Below, in pieces: positions 29,130-36,965 of a stretch of 64,000 bases of DNA; the stretch's first letter is position 1, and each line of letters begins with the position of its first letter. Source of the DNA: JBFHQE01 sp041592335. GTDB taxonomy: Bacteria; Pseudomonadota; Gammaproteobacteria; Thiohalobacterales; Thiohalobacteraceae. A program made the translations under genes and the position numbers. The stretch is taken from the NCBI GenBank assembly GCA_041592335.1, contig JBFHQE010000009.1:1-64000 (forward strand). Reading direction: 5' to 3'. The notes below the pieces were generated by a model. It saw only the letters and a list, made by a program, of their open reading frames with translations, did not search any database and was not told where the DNA came from.

Positions 29130-29440
29130 TTCTTTGTCTCCATAACCTGACCCTGGAAAAAACTGGCCAGTTGTTCAAGCACAGTCGGCTCGACCCAGCA
29201 CTCCACTTGCTTGCCGTTACGCTGCATCTGGATCAAACCGGCCTGATGTAACTCCTTCAAATGATGCGACAGCGTCGAGGGCGCTATCGCCAGCCCATCA
29301 CCCACCTCTCCCACGCAAAGCCGGGCTGCCTGGTCGGCGCTACACCTTGTACCCGGTGCACAGCAGGTCATCATCCGGTACATCAACTCGACCCGATGGG
29401 GATTGCCCAATGCCTTAAAGCGCTGAGCGAGAATTTCCAT
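29126..29440 (-). CDS. arsR: ArsR-family transcriptional repressor
   Basis: 104 residues from the second ATG (29440); the first ATG at 29461 lies inside the operator and about at the expected transcription start, so the shorter form is preferred. Winged helix with APSTLSHHLKELHQAGLI. The Cys-rich segment TCCAPGTRC, plus Cys in AARLCVGEVGDG, is a plausible As(III) site, different from the classical ELCVCDL motif. Represses arsM until trivalent arsenic binds. Confidence 0.88.
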   Translation of the reverse strand: MEILAQRFKALGNPHRVELMYRMMTCCAPGTRCSADQAARLCVGEVGDGLAIAPSTLSHHLKELHQAGLIQMQRNGKQVECWVEPTVLEQLASFFQGQVMETKK

Positions 29441-29453
29441 ATCACTTCTATTG

Positions 29454-29469
29454 TTCGACATATGTCGAA
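29454..29469. promoter_or_regulatory. Perfect 16-bp palindrome, probable ArsR operator
   Basis: TTCGACATATGTCGAA, perfect inverted repeat placed at the transcription start region of the arsR-arsM promoter and covering the first ATG. Position and symmetry fit autorepression by the ArsR protein. Confidence 0.75.
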
Positions 29470-29496
29470 TTATAGGAAAGGATGCCTCTTCGTCAA
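29469..29496 (-). promoter_or_regulatory. Sigma-70-type promoter of arsR-arsM
   Basis: Reading the minus strand: TTGACG, 16-bp spacer, TATAAT. The -10 adjoins the palindromic operator. Confidence 0.8.
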
Positions 29497-29862
29497 GTGA
29501 AATTTTCCTGAAGGGACGGAAACCAGACTTTTAATTTAGGTGAGCCGAATCCTGAAATAGAGCTGCCGTTGAATACCATATTTAACGCTTCACAACGATG
29601 AACACGCCAATTTCAACCCTCATACCCAACTTATTTGCCGTTATAACACGCTAAATATAATCACCAATCTACCGATAAGGGATTTGGATCTGGAATAGAG
29701 ACTCAGAGGCCCAAATCACTATCCGTTACGGTGAATTAATGCGTCGTTTTACTCAGGTTGAATACTCAGACCGCGCCCTTGTAAATCCCACATGCACCCT
29801 GATGCATGACTCGTCAGAAAATATAACTGAACTACGAAAGTTAATAAGCAGGATTATTATCG
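29497..29862. other. AT-rich intergenic region before ubiquitin-autotransporter gene
   Basis: 366 bp without a convincing gene. A possible plus-strand promoter is TTGCCG (29635-29640), 15-bp spacer, TATAAT (29656-29661), about 200 bp upstream of the start codon; the spacer is short, so this is weak. A frame at 29739-29990 overlaps the next gene and is not supported. Base composition changes sharply to AT-rich here. Confidence 0.4.
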
Positions 29863-31614
29863 ATGAAAGTATTGTTAACTATCTTACTCACCATGTGCAT
29901 GGTGTCTCCAGCTTTGGCAATGCAGATTTTTGTAAGAACACTCACTGGGAAGAATATTACACTGGATGTAGAACCGAGCGACACTATTGAAAATGTTAAA
30001 GCAAAAATTCAGGATAAAGAGGGGATTCCACCTGATCAGCAGAGACTTGTTTTTGCAGGCAAGGAACTGGCCGATAACAGAACGCTTTCTGATTACAATA
30101 TACAGAAGGAGTCGGTTATTCATTTAATCGCTGCAGACGCAACTTCACCCTCAGTGCAAATCCTCAATTCGCCGTTTTCAATTACAAATCGCAACCCTTT
30201 CAATTTGCAATTCAAGTTTAGCGAGGATGTAACAGGTTTCAGTCTAGGTGATATCCACGTAGAAAATGGATCTGCGTCGAATTTCTCTGGTAGCGGCGAT
30301 ACCTATTCAGCAGATATAACCCCAAGCGGAGCAGGAAATATTACAATCGGTGTAGCAGCAGGCGTAGCAGAAGACGCTTCCGCAAACCAGAACACAGCTT
30401 CCACGCAGATTATTGTGAGTTGTGGAAGCGGATGCGGCGTTACGATAACGGTCGAAAAGACACATCAGGTATTGAAGAACTATACCGGTAACCGCCTGCG
30501 ACACATTACCTCTCAAGGGCCGGCCATATCCGGCCCCCTTGAAAGCAGGGGATCGGGAAGCACTATGGGTGGTTTGCTTCATAGCCCGATTGCCGTTAAT
30601 TTGAATGGCGATTCTGAAAACAATTCTGGCAATTTTTCCACAAGCTTCAAACAACTGATCAGCACACAATCTAGCTTGCATGCAAACAAGGAATCGGGTG
30701 TTAATAACGATATTGCTAATTCTCCAGCAGATATATGGATAAAAGGTCGCTGGACGAGAATTGATGACGAACGAGGCGGCCTTAATAATGAAATAGACTT
30801 TGGAATAATTTATTTAGGTTTAGATTACAGGTTTTCTGACAATCTATTAGTCGGAGTTATGGCGCAGTATGACTGGTTTGATGAGACTGAAACAGTAGCA
30901 GGTTCGAAAGCTGAAGGTAAAGGTTGGATGATCGGACCCTATTTTGTAACCCGTATTAAAGACTCCCTCGTGGCTGATGCACGGATCGCATGGGGTCAGT
31001 CCAGAAACAAAATAAGTCCATTTAATACGTACCAGGATAAATATGATGGGGAGCGCTGGCAGCTTGAAGCCAATTTGACTGGCAGCAGTAAACATAATGA
31101 ATGGCTTATCACCCCAACAATGGGCCTTAATTATTTTAAAGAAACTCAGGAAAGCTATATTGACAGCAATAGATTTATCATCTCTGAGCAGTCAACTGAA
31201 ATAGGCACATTATCTTTTGGCCCGAAAGTGACTTATCTGGCTAATGGCGCTGATGGATCTCATGTTTATCCATATGTTTCTGCAAAAGGTGTTTGGGACT
31301 TTGAAGCGCCAGATATTTATGATGTTAGCGGCATTGCATCCGGCACCGAGGACTTAAGGGGGCAAATTGGAATTGGTATCGATATATTCACTGCAAACAA
31401 AACCAATATCCAGATTGGCTATACCTATGATGGCATAGGTATAAATAATTATGAGTCTCACACTGGAGAAATATCAGCCAATATTTCCCTGAAAAGTACT
31501 AACATACCTAAAGGTTCACATCTTTCCGCGTCATATTCGCTGCAGAATATATCCATGTTGCAGTCTTCAAATTCACAGGCAGCCAAGCTTGAAATAAATA
31601 TACCTTTTAATTGA
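29863..31614 (+). CDS. Secreted ubiquitin-Ig-autotransporter fusion protein
   Basis: 583 residues. Residues 1-19 are a signal peptide ending in ALA. Residues 20-89 are a ubiquitin domain: 60 of 70 positions equal human ubiquitin; the changes are K6R, T12N, E16D, I44V, Q49E, E51A, G53N, T66V, L67I and V70I. Lys11, 27, 29, 33, 48 and 63 are kept. The tail LRLRGG is replaced by AADATS. Residues ~97-186 form a bacterial Ig-like domain (FKFSEDVTGFSLGDIHVENG, ...VAAGVAEDASANQN). Residues ~197-215 resemble the helix preceding autotransporter barrels, and ~290-583 are a beta-barrel ending NIPFN. Expected topology: barrel in the outer membrane, ubiquitin at the free N-terminal tip. AT-rich, with codons such as AGA unlike the neighbours, suggesting transfer. 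No E1, E2, E3 or deubiquitinase gene is in the window. Confidence 0.9.
   Translation: MKVLLTILLTMCMVSPALAMQIFVRTLTGKNITLDVEPSDTIENVKAKIQDKEGIPPDQQRLVFAGKELADNRTLSDYNIQKESVIHLIAADATSPSVQILNSPFSITNRNPFNLQFKFSEDVTGFSLGDIHVENGSASNFSGSGDTYSADITPSGAGNITIGVAAGVAEDASANQNTASTQIIVSCGSGCGVTITVEKTHQVLKNYTGNRLRHITSQGPAISGPLESRGSGSTMGGLLHSPIAVNLNGDSENNSGNFSTSFKQLISTQSSLHANKESGVNNDIANSPADIWIKGRWTRIDDERGGLNNEIDFGIIYLGLDYRFSDNLLVGVMAQYDWFDETETVAGSKAEGKGWMIGPYFVTRIKDSLVADARIAWGQSRNKISPFNTYQDKYDGERWQLEANLTGSSKHNEWLITPTMGLNYFKETQESYIDSNRFIISEQSTEIGTLSFGPKVTYLANGADGSHVYPYVSAKGVWDFEAPDIYDVSGIASGTEDLRGQIGIGIDIFTANKTNIQIGYTYDGIGINNYESHTGEISANISLKSTNIPKGSHLSASYSLQNISMLQSSNSQAAKLEINIPFN
29920..30129 (+). other. Ubiquitin domain coding segment
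   Basis: Marks ubiquitin residues 1-70 within the fusion gene. Met1 follows the predicted signal-peptidase site directly. Hydrophobic-patch residues Leu8, Val44 and Ile70 are conserved or conservative, and Pro19, Glu24, Ala28 and Ser57 are the animal-type states rather than those of plants or yeast. Confidence 0.92.
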
Positions 31615-31723
31615 GCCAAAGAAGGCTGGATAGAACTCTTTTCTGCAACACATTTCTTGCAGTCATCGCAATTGGACGAGTTAATTCCGTCAACGTTAGT
31701 AATTTCTATGGTATGTTCGCGCC

Positions 31724-32959
31724 ATGCGTTTGATTTCTTTTCTGTTCCTGTCAACCCTGCTGCTCAGCCATGTTGCACATGCAACCCTGCCCGGCATTAT
31801 CCTGCCCAAGGTTGCCCTGTCACCGGATGAACTCGCGATCATTATCAACGAGCGCGATCCGCTCTCGGTCAAGATCGGCGAGTATTACCTGCAGGCGCGT
31901 AACATCCCTGAACGCAATCTGATTCGTATTGAACTCGATCCCGCCAAACCCTTGGTCAGTGCTGATGAATTTCTGGCCATCTGGGACGAGGTGCAGCAGG
32001 CAACGCCGAACAATGTCCAGGCCTACGCCCTGACCTGGGCACAACCTTATCGCGTCGCCTGCATGTCCATCACCAGCGCCTTTGCCGCCGGATTCGATAA
32101 CCGCTGGTGTTCGGAAAAATTATGCGCGCCAACCCAGCACAGCGCCCTGTTCAATACCCTGACCACCGCACCTTACCGTGACTTAAAACTCAGACCCACT
32201 ATGAGCATCGCGGCACGGACATTTGCTGAAGCACAGCTGCTCATCGAGCGCGGCATCTCCGCCGACAAACAACAACCCGAAGGCACCGCCTACCTCGTCA
32301 GCACTAGCGATAAGCAGCGTAATGTGCGTGCCGGATTCTATCCGCAGATCGAGCGTCACTTTGCCGTAAGCTATCCGGTCGACATCCTGCAGTCTGATAA
32401 GCTGACCGACAAACAGGACGTGATGTTTTATTTCACGGGCAGAACCTTCATCGACGGCCTTGAGTCACTGACATTCCTGCCTGGCGCTATCGCCGATCAC
32501 CTCACATCTGCGGGTGGACAATTGACCGACAGCAAACAGATGAGTTCATTGCGCTGGCTTGAAGCAGGCGCCACCGGCAGTTATGGCACGGTAAAAGAAC
32601 CCTGCAACCTGCCGGGAAAATTTCCACACCCCGGTATCGCAATGGGGCATTATCTTCATGGCCGCACCCTGATCGAATCCTACTGGGCCAGCGTGCAGAT
32701 GCCCGGCGAAGGCATCTTCATCGGCGAACCCCTGGCACGTCCTTTCGGCGGTTACCAACTAGCGGAAGAAGGCAATTATTACCGGCTGGAAACGCGACAA
32801 CTCTTCCCCGGCGCCTACCGTGTCGAAACCGCGCCGTCGCTACTGGGACCCTATAGCGCCATGAAACAGCTGTTAATAGTTAAACAAGGGCAACGCCTGT
32901 TTTATCTACCCAAATCTAACGCCGTATCGATCAGAATCTCACCGGTGCCGCTGCCATGA
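31724..32959 (+). CDS. TIGR03790 family secreted protein
   Basis: 411 residues with a signal peptide (FLFLSTLLLSHVAHA|TLPG). Family features: YLQARNIPERNLIRIELD near residue 60, YALTWAQPYRV, and GATGSYGTVKEPCNLPGKFPHP with GRTLIESYWASVQMPGEG. Members are exported proteins of unknown function found in diverse bacteria. No strong ribosome site is seen before the ATG. Overlaps the methyltransferase gene by 4 bp. Confidence 0.82.
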   Translation: MRLISFLFLSTLLLSHVAHATLPGIILPKVALSPDELAIIINERDPLSVKIGEYYLQARNIPERNLIRIELDPAKPLVSADEFLAIWDEVQQATPNNVQAYALTWAQPYRVACMSITSAFAAGFDNRWCSEKLCAPTQHSALFNTLTTAPYRDLKLRPTMSIAARTFAEAQLLIERGISADKQQPEGTAYLVSTSDKQRNVRAGFYPQIERHFAVSYPVDILQSDKLTDKQDVMFYFTGRTFIDGLESLTFLPGAIADHLTSAGGQLTDSKQMSSLRWLEAGATGSYGTVKEPCNLPGKFPHPGIAMGHYLHGRTLIESYWASVQMPGEGIFIGEPLARPFGGYQLAEEGNYYRLETRQLFPGAYRVETAPSLLGPYSAMKQLLIVKQGQRLFYLPKSNAVSIRISPVPLP

Positions 32960-33900
32960 ACAAATACGAAGCCTTTGCCAATCGGTTAACCAAAAATCGC
33001 AAACACCTGGAGAAGTGGGCGCGCCGCCAGGACGTCAGCTGCTACCGTCTATACGATCGGGATTTGCCCGAGTTCCCGCTGGCAATCGACCGCTACGTAG
33101 ACAAGCTGCATGTGCAGGAATTTCAGAGCAAGTGGGATCCGGATGATGCGACTTACCAGGACTGGCTGGATCAAACCACCACAACACTGAGCAACGTATT
33201 CAACATTCCCGTTGACAACATTTTCTACAAGCTGCGCCAGCGCCAGAAAGGTAGCAATCAGTATCAGAAATCGGGTTTAAAGGGCGAAGACTTTGTCGTC
33301 AGGGAACATGGCCTGAAATTCCGGGTTAACCTGGAAGCCTACCTGGACACCGGGCTGTTTCTCGATCATCGCACCACCCGCGCCATGATTATGCAGCGCG
33401 CCAGCGGCAAACGTTTCCTTAACCTGTTCGCCTACACCGGCAGCTTCAGCGTTTATGCCGCCGCCGGAGGCGCCGTATCTTCCATGACAGTCGATCTTTC
33501 CAAAACCTACCAGACCTGGACGGCGAAAAATTTTGAACTCAATAACATCGATCAGAAGCAGCATCGGCTGTACCAGGGCGATGTGTCCGAATTTTTGCAA
33601 CGCATGAAAAACAAGGGCGAACATTTTGACCTGATCATGATGGATCCGCCCTCGTTTTCCAACTCCAAGCGCATGCAGGATACGCTCGACATACAGCGCG
33701 ACCATGCCGAACTCATTGATGCCTGCATGGCTGTACTTGAACAGGGCGGCGAATTGTTTTTCTCCAACAACCGGCGCGGCTTCAAACTCGAAGCGAGCCT
33801 GTCCGACCGCTATGCCGTGAAAGACATTACCCGCCAGACACTACCCGAAGATTTCAGGGCGCGCGGCGCACACCAGTGCTGGCTGATAACCCACGAGTAA
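32956..33900 (+). CDS. RlmK-like 23S rRNA methyltransferase
   Basis: 314 residues matching the C-terminal (RlmK) half of enterobacterial RlmKL: EAFANRLTKNRKHLEKW, FLDHRTTRAMI, a SAM-binding FLNLFAYTGSFSVYAA and a catalytic-type MMDPPSFSNSKRM. The RlmL/THUMP half is absent, so this would be a stand-alone m7G2069-type enzyme. Substrate is inferred from similarity only. Start overlaps the TIGR03790 stop (ATGA). Confidence 0.86.
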   Translation: MNKYEAFANRLTKNRKHLEKWARRQDVSCYRLYDRDLPEFPLAIDRYVDKLHVQEFQSKWDPDDATYQDWLDQTTTTLSNVFNIPVDNIFYKLRQRQKGSNQYQKSGLKGEDFVVREHGLKFRVNLEAYLDTGLFLDHRTTRAMIMQRASGKRFLNLFAYTGSFSVYAAAGGAVSSMTVDLSKTYQTWTAKNFELNNIDQKQHRLYQGDVSEFLQRMKNKGEHFDLIMMDPPSFSNSKRMQDTLDIQRDHAELIDACMAVLEQGGELFFSNNRRGFKLEASLSDRYAVKDITRQTLPEDFRARGAHQCWLITHE

Positions 33901-33910
33901 TATTCCACCT

Positions 33911-34960
33911 CTATGCGATTGTAACTTCCGGGGCCAGGTACACATCCTGAATTGCATTCAGCAATGTCACGCCCTCTTCCATCGGTTTCTGGAATGCCTT
34001 GCGACCTGAAATCAGCCCCATTCCACCGGCACGCTTGTTGATCACTGCCGTACGCACGGCCTGGTGCAGGTCGTCTCTACCGGAAGGCCCACCGGAATTG
34101 ATCATACCGGTCCGACCCATGAAACAGTTAGCCACCTGATAACGCACCAGGTCGATTGGATGCTCACTGGTAAGTTTCTCGTACACCAGCGGACTGGTCT
34201 TGCCGAACTGTATGGCGTTATAACCGCCGTTACAGGTAGCCTGTTTCTGCTTGATGATGTCGGCATCGATAGTGGCCGCCAGGTGATTTGCCTGGCCGGT
34301 CAGGTCAGCCGACGTATGGTAATCGACACCGTCTTTTTTGAACGCTGAATTCCTCAGGTATGCCCAGAGCACACAGACCAATCCCAGAGAATGTGCATAT
34401 TCGAAGGCCTCGCTGATTTCCTGTATCTGCCGACGCGATTCCAATGAACCGAAATACACCGTTGCACCCACTGCGACCGCACCCAGATCATAGGCCTGGT
34501 CAACACTGGCAAACAACGTCTGATCGAACTGGTTGGGATAACTCAATAGTTCATTGTGATTGATCTTTACGATGAACGGAATCTTGTGGGCATATTGACG
34601 CGATACCGAACTTAATACCCCCAGTGTCGAGGCCACGCCATTGCAACCGCCTTCGATAGCCAGGCGGATAATGTTTTCAGGATCGAAGTACAGTGGGTTG
34701 GGCGCGAAAGATGCGCCCCCGGAATGCTCTACACCCTGGTCTACGGGCAGTAACGACAGGTACCCTGTTCCCGCGAGTCGTCCCTGATTAAACAGCGCAG
34801 CCAGATTTCTCAATACCCGGGGGGAACGCGCCTTGTGACTGACGACCCGATCAAGGTAATCCGCTCCTGGACGATGCAGACCTTCGGCAGGTATACCAGC
34901 ACATCGATGATGCAACAGTGATTCGGCTTCTTCCCCCAAAATAGATGTTATATCCATCAC
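33911..34960 (-). CDS. fbaB: Class I fructose-bisphosphate aldolase
   Basis: 349 residues of the archaeal/DhnA-type class I aldolase (FbaB). Family segments: LLPVDQGVEHSGGASF, IPFIVKINHNELL, AVAVGATVYFGS, ADIIKQKQATCNGGY and MGLISGRKAFQKP. Uses a lysine Schiff base to cleave or form fructose-1,6-bisphosphate in glycolysis or gluconeogenesis. Monocistronic; ends 11 bp from the convergent methyltransferase. Confidence 0.92.
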   Translation of the reverse strand: MMDITSILGEEAESLLHHRCAGIPAEGLHRPGADYLDRVVSHKARSPRVLRNLAALFNQGRLAGTGYLSLLPVDQGVEHSGGASFAPNPLYFDPENIIRLAIEGGCNGVASTLGVLSSVSRQYAHKIPFIVKINHNELLSYPNQFDQTLFASVDQAYDLGAVAVGATVYFGSLESRRQIQEISEAFEYAHSLGLVCVLWAYLRNSAFKKDGVDYHTSADLTGQANHLAATIDADIIKQKQATCNGGYNAIQFGKTSPLVYEKLTSEHPIDLVRYQVANCFMGRTGMINSGGPSGRDDLHQAVRTAVINKRAGGMGLISGRKAFQKPMEEGVTLLNAIQDVYLAPEVTIA

Positions 34961-35049
34961 AACACCCTCCTTCTGGTAAAGGATCCAGCCAACACTCTCA
35001 CACTAACAGCCGGAAAATGCGATGACGCACGTCAATCACAGGCCAGGGA

Positions 35050-35799
35050 TTATTTAATCTTTACCTTGCTCTCAATCTCTTCCCATAGCTTTCGATAGGC
35101 CTGGGTCACCGGGTCATTCTTGGCGAACGCCGGCAGCGGCTTGCCAAACTCGCCCATCCGCTCAACCATGGATGAATAGGGAATCTCGGTCTTGAGCAGG
35201 CGTTTCAGCGATGCCGGTGGATTTTCCAGTATATTGCGATGCAGGCTGCGACGACGATCCACCATGGAGAAAAAAGGGTACAGCCGCTTGTGACCCAGGT
35301 TTTTTTCTTTCATGAAGGCGCGTGCCTGCTCGAAGGTGCGCAGTGACAGGTGCGTAGGAATTACCGGCATGATGATCGCATTACAGGCGGCGAAAATCTG
35401 TTCCGCCAGGTGCGAAAGGCTGGGCGGACAATCCAGCACCACCAGCGAATACGCTTCGCCAAAAGGCGAAATCAGTTTCGACAACAGGCGATCGCCACTG
35501 GCATAACGATCGATGGCGAGATCCACTTCACGATAGGAAAAATCCGCCGGAATCAGGTCGAGCCTGTTATAAACGGTGTGCGTCACCAGTTCGCCGACCG
35601 GCACCCGGCCCTTGATCAGTTTTTTGACCTTGCCGCTTCCGGTTTCTTCCGGTGCCAGGTACCAGCCCCCAGCCCCTTGCGGATCCAGATCCCAGAATAG
35701 TGTTCGCAAACCGGATTCCGCCGCGAGATAGGCAATATTGACTGCAGTGGACGTTTTTCCCACTCCGCCCTTGAGATTGTAAAACGCAACGGTTTTCAC
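35050..35799 (-). CDS. Orphan ParA/MinD-like ATPase
   Basis: 249 residues with the deviant Walker A LKGGVGKTSTAVN at residues ~9-20 and DLDPQGAGG, then DCPPSLSHLAEQ. ParA-type ATPases position DNA or protein cargo. There is no ParB gene or obvious cargo beside it, so the role is open. Confidence 0.85.
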   Translation of the reverse strand: MKTVAFYNLKGGVGKTSTAVNIAYLAAESGLRTLFWDLDPQGAGGWYLAPEETGSGKVKKLIKGRVPVGELVTHTVYNRLDLIPADFSYREVDLAIDRYASGDRLLSKLISPFGEAYSLVVLDCPPSLSHLAEQIFAACNAIIMPVIPTHLSLRTFEQARAFMKEKNLGHKRLYPFFSMVDRRRSLHRNILENPPASLKRLLKTEIPYSSMVERMGEFGKPLPAFAKNDPVTQAYRKLWEEIESKVKIK

Positions 35800-35848
35800 T
35801 ACTTTACCTTAACGAACAACATCAACGCTCGAATCTAGCACAACTGCC

Positions 35849-36310
35849 ATGCCCATTGTCACCGCAGACCTGCACAATCCCGCGCACCAGTGCGCCATCG
35901 TCGAACTACTGGATATGTATTCCCGGGACTTCATGGGCGATGACCAGCCACTGGCACAATTCACACGCGACCATCTTATCGATGGCCTGCGGCAACAGGT
36001 CAATGCATTGATTCTGCTCGCCTACGAAGAGCAACGACCGGTTGGTCTGCTGATTGGTTTCGAGGGGTTCTCTACCTTCCAGGCAGCCCCCCTGCTCAAT
36101 ATTCATGACATCGCCGTCACTGCGGAGTTCCGTGGCAAGGGCATCGGTCGGCAGCTGCTACGCGAGACAGCGCAGATTGCCAGGAACCGGGGTTACAGCC
36201 AGATCAGCCTGGAAGTGCGGGTTGATAATTCTGTCGCGCAACAACTGTATCAATCAGAGGGTTATAAGGACTGCTCACCCCCCATGTGGTTCTGGAAAAA
36301 ACAGCTATAA
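35849..36310 (+). CDS. GNAT family N-acetyltransferase
   Basis: 153 residues with the acetyl-CoA motif A, IAVTAEFRGKGIGRQLLRE, and a C-terminal SVAQQLYQSEGYKD. Substrate unknown. Divergent from the ParA gene across 49 bp. Confidence 0.88.
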   Translation: MPIVTADLHNPAHQCAIVELLDMYSRDFMGDDQPLAQFTRDHLIDGLRQQVNALILLAYEEQRPVGLLIGFEGFSTFQAAPLLNIHDIAVTAEFRGKGIGRQLLRETAQIARNRGYSQISLEVRVDNSVAQQLYQSEGYKDCSPPMWFWKKQL

Positions 36311-36342
36311 TTTCGGGACAGAATCCAAGTCAGGAGGCTGCC

Positions 36343-36570
36343 ATGTTACTCAAGGAAACCCGTACTGGTCATATGGTGGAAGTCACTAACCTGATCGACC
36401 TCATCAATCTGAACTGCAGCGAAGTCGAAGGCCGCTACCAGGAAGGCGAAGACTTGCAGGACCCTCGCATCTACAAGAAATCCGAACTGGAATTCCTTTC
36501 TGGTGAACACCTGCCACGCTGCTGGATCGACCCGCATTACAGGGACAAGGAACTCTCGCGACATCAGTAG
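36343..36570 (+). CDS. Small conserved-looking hypothetical protein
   Basis: 75 residues from the ATG at 36343, which follows CAGGAGG at ideal spacing; the longer frame from 36286 overlaps the acetyltransferase end. Compact, acidic, ends with RCWIDPHYRDKELSRHQ. No motif recognised. Between the GNAT and YajD genes on the same strand, so possibly one transcript. Confidence 0.7.
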   Translation: MLLKETRTGHMVEVTNLIDLINLNCSEVEGRYQEGEDLQDPRIYKKSELEFLSGEHLPRCWIDPHYRDKELSRHQ

Positions 36571-36592
36571 GAAATTGCGATAATCTTGCCGC

Positions 36593-36943
36593 ATGAATAA
36601 CAGACTCGATGAAGTAGTTGCCCGTGCCCACCAGGAACGGGATAAGCGGGAACAGGGTTATCGCGAACAGGCGCTGAAACTCTACCCCTGGGTATGTGGA
36701 CGCTGTGGCCGCGAGTTCACGCGCGCCAACCTGCGTGAACTGACCGTGCACCATCGCGACCACAACCATGACAACAACCCATCCGATGGCAGCAACTGGG
36801 AGCTGCTGTGCCTGTACTGTCACGACAATGAACACGCCAAGCTGCTGGAAGCGGAAGGCCGCTACCCAACCGCTGAAGACAAACCCAAGGGCGCGACGCA
36901 CAACCCCTTTGCCGCACTAGGGGATTTACTTAAAGACAAATAA
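36593..36943 (+). CDS. YajD family HNH nuclease
   Basis: 116 residues. Two CxxC zinc knuckles (CGRCG, CLYCH) frame an HNH core, LTVHHRDHNHDNNPSDGSNW, as in E. coli YajD. Nuclease activity is predicted by family; biological role unknown. Confidence 0.88.
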   Translation: MNNRLDEVVARAHQERDKREQGYREQALKLYPWVCGRCGREFTRANLRELTVHHRDHNHDNNPSDGSNWELLCLYCHDNEHAKLLEAEGRYPTAEDKPKGATHNPFAALGDLLKDK

Positions 36944-36965
36944 ATTCATATTCGACTCTTTGCCA

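Noticed and set aside
29739..29990. 83-codon plus-strand frame overlapping the ubiquitin gene start
   Set aside because: Overlaps the signal peptide and ubiquitin coding region in another frame, with no ribosome site or recognisable motif.
29863..30140. Ubiquitin sequence as eukaryotic contamination
   Set aside because: The frame runs without break from a bacterial signal peptide through ubiquitin into a bacterial Ig-like domain and autotransporter barrel, with no intron or poly-ubiquitin repeat. Read coverage should still be checked.
31458..31754. 98-codon minus-strand frame with cysteines at the end of the autotransporter gene
   Set aside because: Mostly antisense to the barrel; the CDDCKKC cluster is tempting, but there is no ribosome site or family match.
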